From Hyphomonadaceae bacterium (lineage in GTDB: Bacteria > Pseudomonadota > Alphaproteobacteria > Caulobacterales > Aquidulcibacteraceae): 64,000 bases of DNA. Below, in pieces: positions 60,654 through 64,000 of the stretch; positions within the stretch are counted from its first letter, which is position 1; each line of letters begins with the position of its first letter. The stretch covers positions 1 to 64,000 of the forward strand of contig JAEUMT010000027.1 of the NCBI GenBank assembly GCA_016791365.1, read 5' to 3'. Both the position numbers and the translations under genes were made by a program. The notes under the pieces are model-generated. The model did no database searches and was not told where the DNA came from. It worked only from the letters and a program-made list of their open reading frames with translations.

Positions 60654-61198
60654 ACGCTCGCAATATCCTCAATCCTGCGGGCTTCGCTAGGGAGAGGTGC
60701 GCCTTCCTCATCCAAACCCAACAGGTCCGCGAGTTTTTTTCGGGCCCGGTTGACACGGCTCTTGATGGTTCCGACGGCGCAACCGCAAATCTGGGCGGCC
60801 TCCTCGTAGGAGCATCCAGAAGCGCCAACCAGAGTCAGAACTTCGCGGTGGTCCGGCGCGAGCTGCTGGAATGCGACCTTGAAATCTTCAAGGTCGACGG
60901 AGCCGTCCTGCTCGGGGCGTGATGACATCCGGGCCGCGAACTTGCCGTCAGCGTCTTCGACCTCGCGCTTGAGCTTGCGGAGCTGCGAATAGTAGTGATT
61001 GCGCAGGATCGTAAACAGCCATGCGCGCAGGTTGGTGCCGGGCTCAAACCGCTCGACGTTTGCGAGGGCCTTGACCAGCGTATCCTGCACAAGATCGTCA
61101 GCAAGCGAAGGATTGTGCGCCAGGGATCGCGCAAACGCGCGCAGACTCGGCAGCAGTTCGATCAGATCTGCTTTGAAAGAGGCGAGGTTGTTGCTCAC
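60650..61198 (-). CDS. ecfG: General stress response sigma factor, EcfG type
   Basis: 182 residues. ECF sigma: region 2 ADDLVQDTLVKALANVERFE, LRAWLFTILRNHYYSQLRKL, region 4 QLAPDHREVLTLVGASGCSY and AVGTIKSRVNRARKKLADLL. EcfG group ECF15 by sequence and context. It directs transcription from GGAAC-N16/17-CGTT promoters. It overlaps nepR by four bases and phyK overlaps it. Confidence 0.95.
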   Translation of the reverse strand: MSNNLASFKADLIELLPSLRAFARSLAHNPSLADDLVQDTLVKALANVERFEPGTNLRAWLFTILRNHYYSQLRKLKREVEDADGKFAARMSSRPEQDGSVDLEDFKVAFQQLAPDHREVLTLVGASGCSYEEAAQICGCAVGTIKSRVNRARKKLADLLGLDEEGAPLPSEARRIEDIASV

Positions 61199-61407
61199 GA
61201 CTTTTTGCCCTCGCTCTCATCGAGTTGATTGAGAATATCGAGGAAGCGTTGAGGCACGCCTTCGCCTGCGACTTCGCCATAAGCCAGGCGCAAGTTGCGC
61301 GTAATGAGACTCTTGTTGGCGGCCGATTTGCCTTTTCGCTTACCGGCGTCATCTAGGTTTTTGTTCAACACGGCGTCCATATCGTCGTCGTCTTTCCCAT
61401 CATCCAT
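61195..61407 (-). CDS. nepR: NepR-type anti-sigma factor
   Basis: 70 residues from MDDGKDDDDMDAVLNKNLDD (start 61407). The core helix NLRLAYGEVAGEGVPQRFLD ILNQLD matches the NepR signature (LR..Y..V..E.VP.RF.DLL..L). It binds EcfG until phosphorylated PhyR captures it. First gene of nepR-ecfG-phyK. Confidence 0.93.
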   Translation of the reverse strand: MDDGKDDDDMDAVLNKNLDDAGKRKGKSAANKSLITRNLRLAYGEVAGEGVPQRFLDILNQLDESEGKKS

Positions 61408-61462
61408 GCGCCTGCCCCGCAACGGCTGGTGGAACACCCGCAACGGCGCTCCAGTGCCTCTA

Positions 61463-61487
61463 AACGTTCACGCCCCAGACCTGTTCC
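61463..61487 (-). promoter_or_regulatory. EcfG-type promoter of nepR-ecfG-phyK
   Basis: Leftward GGAAC (61487-61483), a 16-base spacer, CGTT (61466-61463). It ends 55 bases before the nepR ATG. This implies autoregulation of the sigma factor. Confidence 0.9.
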
Positions 61488-61495
61488 GCAACGCC

Positions 61496-61520
61496 GGAAC
61501 TTTTTTCAGCGGGGGGCGTT
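61496..61520 (+). promoter_or_regulatory. EcfG-type promoter of phyR
   Basis: Rightward GGAAC (61496-61500), spacer TTTTTTCAGCGGGGGG (16), CGTT (61517-61520). It ends 83 bases before the phyR ATG. It lies back to back with the nepR promoter, 8 bases apart. Confidence 0.9.
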
Positions 61521-61603
61521 CAATTGGTCTCGCCGCATGGGAGAATGACATGCAAAGCGTGGCTGCGGAACAGCAAAAATTAGCTCAAAACAAGGGGTTA
61601 TAT

Positions 61604-62392
61604 ATGTCACTTGCCCGGGAAATTGCGCCTCACCTGCCGCTCCTGCGCCGCTATGCGCGGGCGCTTACGGGCGCACAGGCCAGTGGCGACGCGTTCGTGG
61701 CCGCCTCGCTGGAGGCGATTGTCGCCAATCCGGCGGAGTTTCCCACCGATCTTGAGCCACGCGCCGGGCTCTACAAGGTCTTCCACCGCATCTGGGAGAG
61801 CGCGAATATCGAGGTGGATGGCGAAGAAGAAAACGCTGGCGCGCGAAAGGCGCAGGAACGCCTCCGCCAACTTTCGCCCATCACGCGCCAGGTGCTGCTG
61901 CTGACCACGCTCGAGAATTTCACACCACAAGAAACCAGCGAAATTCTTGGCCGCGATGGCGATGAGATTAGCGCGTTGCTCGATGAGGCAATCGAGGAGC
62001 TCGACAAGCAAACCAAAGCGCGCGTGCTCATTATCGAGGATGAAGCCGTCATCGCGATGGATCTCAGCGACCTCATCACCGCGGCCGGCCACGAAGTGTG
62101 CGGCATGGAGACGACCGCGTCAGGCGCCGTCGCCACGGCGAAGCGCGAACGGCCTGACCTCGTGCTCGCCGATATTCAGCTCGCGGACAATTCATCCGGC
62201 ATCGATGCGGTGAAAGAAATTCTCGCATCGTTCAACGTGCCCGTGATTTTCATCACCGCATTCCCGGCGCGATTGCTCACAGGCGAACGTCCCGAGCCGA
62301 CATTCCTGATCACAAAGCCGTACTCGCCGGACATGGTGCGCGCGGCTGTGAGTCAGGCGCTGTTTTTCGAAAGCACGGGTAACCTCAACTAG
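61604..62392 (+). CDS. phyR: PhyR, sigma-like anti-anti-sigma response regulator
   Basis: 262 residues from ATG 61604 (AGGGG six bases upstream; longer starts lack sense). N-terminal sigma-like domain (MSLAREIAPHLPLLRRYARA, then LSPITRQVLLLTTLENFTPQ) mimics EcfG. C-terminal receiver: LIIEDEAVIAMDLSDLITAA, phosphoacceptor D190 (LVLADIQLAD), T218, and the FATGUY-type FITAFPARLLTGERPEPTFL with K238. On phosphorylation it binds NepR and releases EcfG. Confidence 0.96.
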   Translation: MSLAREIAPHLPLLRRYARALTGAQASGDAFVAASLEAIVANPAEFPTDLEPRAGLYKVFHRIWESANIEVDGEEENAGARKAQERLRQLSPITRQVLLLTTLENFTPQETSEILGRDGDEISALLDEAIEELDKQTKARVLIIEDEAVIAMDLSDLITAAGHEVCGMETTASGAVATAKRERPDLVLADIQLADNSSGIDAVKEILASFNVPVIFITAFPARLLTGERPEPTFLITKPYSPDMVRAAVSQALFFESTGNLN

Positions 62393-62403
62393 TTTCGACG
62401 GCC

Positions 62404-62428
62404 GGAACTGCCTGGCAAGCGGCGCGTT
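62404..62428 (+). promoter_or_regulatory. EcfG-type promoter of the entericidin-like gene
   Basis: GGAAC (62404-62408), 16 bases, CGTT (62425-62428), ending 50 bases before ATG 62479. It lies 11 bases after the phyR stop. Confidence 0.85.
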
Positions 62429-62478
62429 TACCGTCGCGCGCCGCTTGATCGGCGCGGCGCACTAGATGGAGTTATTTC

Positions 62479-62643
62479 ATGCGTAAGATGACGTCGCCCT
62501 TGATCGCCCTCGCGCTGCTCGGCGCGACCGCGCTGGCCGCTTGCAACACCGTTGAAGGCGTTGGCGAAGACGTACAATCGGCGGGCCAAGCCGTTGAGCA
62601 GACGGCTCAAGAAGCCAACGACGGCAACCCGGAAACGCCGTAA
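62479..62643 (+). CDS. Entericidin EcnA/B-like lipoprotein
   Basis: 54 residues: MRKMTSPLIALALLGATALA, then ACNTVEGVGEDVQSAGQAVE, QTAQEANDGNPETP. Lipobox LAAC (Cys22), followed by NTVEGVGEDV.SAGQAVE, the entericidin signature. GGAG precedes the ATG. In E. coli the ecnAB pair is stress/starvation-controlled and EcnB is bacteriolytic; here a single gene is preceded by an EcfG-type promoter. Confidence 0.92.
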   Translation: MRKMTSPLIALALLGATALAACNTVEGVGEDVQSAGQAVEQTAQEANDGNPETP

Positions 62644-62655
62644 CGACAGACGCCA

Positions 62656-62684
62656 TTCGTCCCGCGCGAATTGCGCGGGACGAA
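62656..62684 (+). terminator. Hairpin after the entericidin-like gene
   Basis: A 12-bp perfect stem TTCGTCCCGCGC (62656-62667) with GCGCGGGACGAA (62673-62684), loop GAATT. It starts 13 bases after the stop. There is no T-run, so it may protect the message end rather than terminate strongly. Confidence 0.6.
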
Positions 62685-62742
62685 GGCGATTTCGAAGTGT
62701 CCGCGATGGACAGCGGAGGCGCCTGACGCCATAGGTGCGGGC

Positions 62743-63237
62743 ATGAAAGCCCTCATTCCGCTTTTTCTGATCGCCCTCGCCGCCGCCTGCGGCGCCCCGG
62801 TTCAATCCGCCAGCACCGCCACTGATGCGCCGGCCTCTGCAGAGGTTGTTCTGCACGACGCATGGGCCGCGCCTACGCCACAGGGCGTTGATGTCGCCGC
62901 CGGTTATCTCACGATCAGCAATGGGACAGGCGGCGACGATCGTTTGGTCGGCGCAACAAGCCCTCGCGCGGAACGCGTTGAAGTGCATGAAATGGCGATG
63001 AACGGCGCGGTCATGCAAATGCGTCCGGTGCCGCAGCTTACAATTCCCGCCGGACAAGACGTGCAGCTCGCGCCTGGCGGCATGCACCTGATGTTCTACG
63101 GCGTTGCCGAGCCCTTCGTTGAAGGCCAGGAAATCCCTGTTCAGCTCAGCTTCGAGACTGCCGGAACGATCGATGTAACCTTGCCGGTCCGGCGCATGGG
63201 CGCATCCACAGAGCACGGCGCCGGCCACGGCAATTAA
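62743..63237 (+). CDS. PCu(A)C copper chaperone (PcuC-like)
   Basis: 164 residues from ATG 62743. Lipobox-like signal MKALIPLFLIALAAACGAPV (Cys16). PCu(A)C domain: AWAAPTPQGVDVAAGYLTIS, then VEVHEMAMNGAVMQMRPVPQ and GGMHLMFYGV with the H-x(n)-M-x(n)-H-x-M copper site. Delivers Cu(I) to cytochrome oxidase in the periplasm. Tail EHGAGHGN contains extra His. Confidence 0.93.
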   Translation: MKALIPLFLIALAAACGAPVQSASTATDAPASAEVVLHDAWAAPTPQGVDVAAGYLTISNGTGGDDRLVGATSPRAERVEVHEMAMNGAVMQMRPVPQLTIPAGQDVQLAPGGMHLMFYGVAEPFVEGQEIPVQLSFETAGTIDVTLPVRRMGASTEHGAGHGN

Positions 63238-63306
63238 CGCTCGCTTCAACCCCGTATAATACTAATCATCTCTCAATTTCCGCATTCGCGAAGAGCGGTC
63301 AGACAG

Positions 63307-64000
63307 ATGTTCAGACGGCTCAGGGCCAAACTCACTTTCATGTACGCGGGGCTATTTTGCTTTGCGCTACTGGTGATTGGCGCGGTCGCGTATTTCGTCA
63401 TCGCGGGCAACACGCAAAAACTGGCCGAACAGCAACTTGCCAACACCGCGCGTGTCTTCTCGCGCGTGTGGGATGGGCGTCTCGATCATCTCCAGGATGC
63501 CGCTTCGCGAACAGCCCGCGCTGCAAACCTCGCGAGCGCGGTCACCACGCGTGACGATGCGCTGATCCGCGCGCATCTGGCGGAATTGCGCTCGCACTCA
63601 CATGCCGACATCGCATTCGTCGTCACGCGCGAAGGTCTCATCGTCACCGAAACCGGCGCGAGTTCCTCGGTATCGCCGGGGCTGCAACTCGCACTGACGA
63701 GCGGGCAGCCAACGCCGGGTGTGCTCCGCGAGGACGGCGAACTTTATCAGGGCGCGGCGGCGGCGCTTCCGGGCGGCCACGGCTGGATTGTCGCCGGCGT
63801 GCGATTGGCGTCGCAGCAAATGGATGATCTGCGCTCGCTGTCGCCGATCCCTGTCAACGCGAGCGTACTCTCGCGAGAAAGCCAGGGCTGGGGCACGAAC
63901 GATACGCCTGACTTCGCCACGCTCAGCACGTTCATTGACCAGTCGCTGCAAGATGAGCACACGCGTGCGCGCCAATTGCGCACACGGGACGGCAAGTCGA
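63307..64000 (+). CDS. Membrane sensor protein, 3' truncated by the window edge
   Basis: At least 231 residues; the frame is open to the end of the window. N-terminus MFRRLRAKLTFMYAGLFCFA, then LLVIGAVAYFVI: one membrane helix. A periplasmic sensor domain follows (NTARVFSRVWDGRLDHLQDA, then FVVTREGLIVTETGASS and VLREDGELYQGAAAALPGG). It resembles the sensor part of diguanylate cyclases or histidine kinases; the output domain lies outside the window. A TATAAT occurs at 63255-63260 upstream but without a clear -35. Confidence 0.8.
   Translation, partial: MFRRLRAKLTFMYAGLFCFALLVIGAVAYFVIAGNTQKLAEQQLANTARVFSRVWDGRLDHLQDAASRTARAANLASAVTTRDDALIRAHLAELRSHSHADIAFVVTREGLIVTETGASSSVSPGLQLALTSGQPTPGVLREDGELYQGAAAALPGGHGWIVAGVRLASQQMDDLRSLSPIPVNASVLSRESQGWGTNDTPDFATLSTFIDQSLQDEHTRARQLRTRDGKS

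Noticed and set aside
63255-63260. Perfect TATAAT before the truncated sensor gene
   Set aside because: No -35 element at 16-18 bases; it may be chance in an AT-richer gap, so it was not called as a promoter.

Overview
The window is about 64 kb of GC-rich (roughly 63 %) chromosome. The strongest taxonomic marker is at the right end: a complete general stress response locus (PhyR-type anti-anti-sigma response regulator, NepR-type anti-sigma factor, EcfG-type sigma factor and a HisKA_2-type sensor kinase), a system known only from Alphaproteobacteria. With uvrC-pgsA, an ECF42-type sigma factor, a large TonB receptor and many small membrane proteins, the gene set points to Caulobacterales / Hyphomonadaceae-like bacteria. 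That finer placement is inference. No rRNA, tRNA, CRISPR array, prophage or intact insertion sequence was seen.

Layout. 1-5 kb: the 3' part of uvrB, a TIR-Sel1 protein, a probably broken small membrane protein gene, and dispersed palindromic repeats. 5-10 kb: a conserved hypothetical, a CMD-family protein, then a modification-like group (TPR-sulfotransferase, TPR-aspartyl/asparaginyl hydroxylase, Sel1-prolyl 4-hydroxylase). 10.6-13.6 kb: ECF42-type sigma factor with its YCII/DGPF protein and an SRPBCC protein. 14-16.5 kb: a second, membrane-anchored TIR-like/Sel1 protein and an rRNA pseudouridine synthase. 17-24 kb: 1-Cys peroxiredoxin, persulfide dioxygenase-rhodanese, RlmJ, and exported TPR/TonB-like, phosphatase and barrel-like proteins. 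24-30 kb: VUT-family transporter, RGG-rich cold-shock protein, chorismate mutase, uvrC (carrying an in-frame palindromic repeat) and pgsA. 31.6-32.3 kb: an apparently orphan toxin-fragment/CdiI-like immunity pair. 33-40 kb: a moxR - DUF58 - BatA/DUF4159 - amidotransferase-like envelope operon. 40-48 kb: M1-signature peptidase, MFS exporter, SDR, META lipoproteins, pirin, response regulator, queC. 49-52 kb: TonB receptor with a strong terminator. 52-57 kb: valine catabolism (mmsB, 3-hydroxyisobutyryl-CoA hydrolase, mmsA).

The most coherent system lies at 57-63 kb. Six sites matching the EcfG promoter form (GGAAC, 16-17 nt, CGTT or TGTT) sit in front of phyR, nepR-ecfG-phyK, two DUF1328 genes (one heading a possible operon with a PGDYG-like gene and sodB), a DUF883 gene and an entericidin-like lipoprotein. 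The stress regulator and a set of likely envelope and oxidative-stress targets are therefore packed together, and the regulator appears to drive its own genes. The associated kinase has a poor match to the usual ATP-binding N box.

Other points worth attention are the intact/degenerate TIR-Sel1 pair, the palindromic elements that enter uvrC and supply Shine-Dalgarno sequences in the moxR operon, and several 26-57 residue genes.
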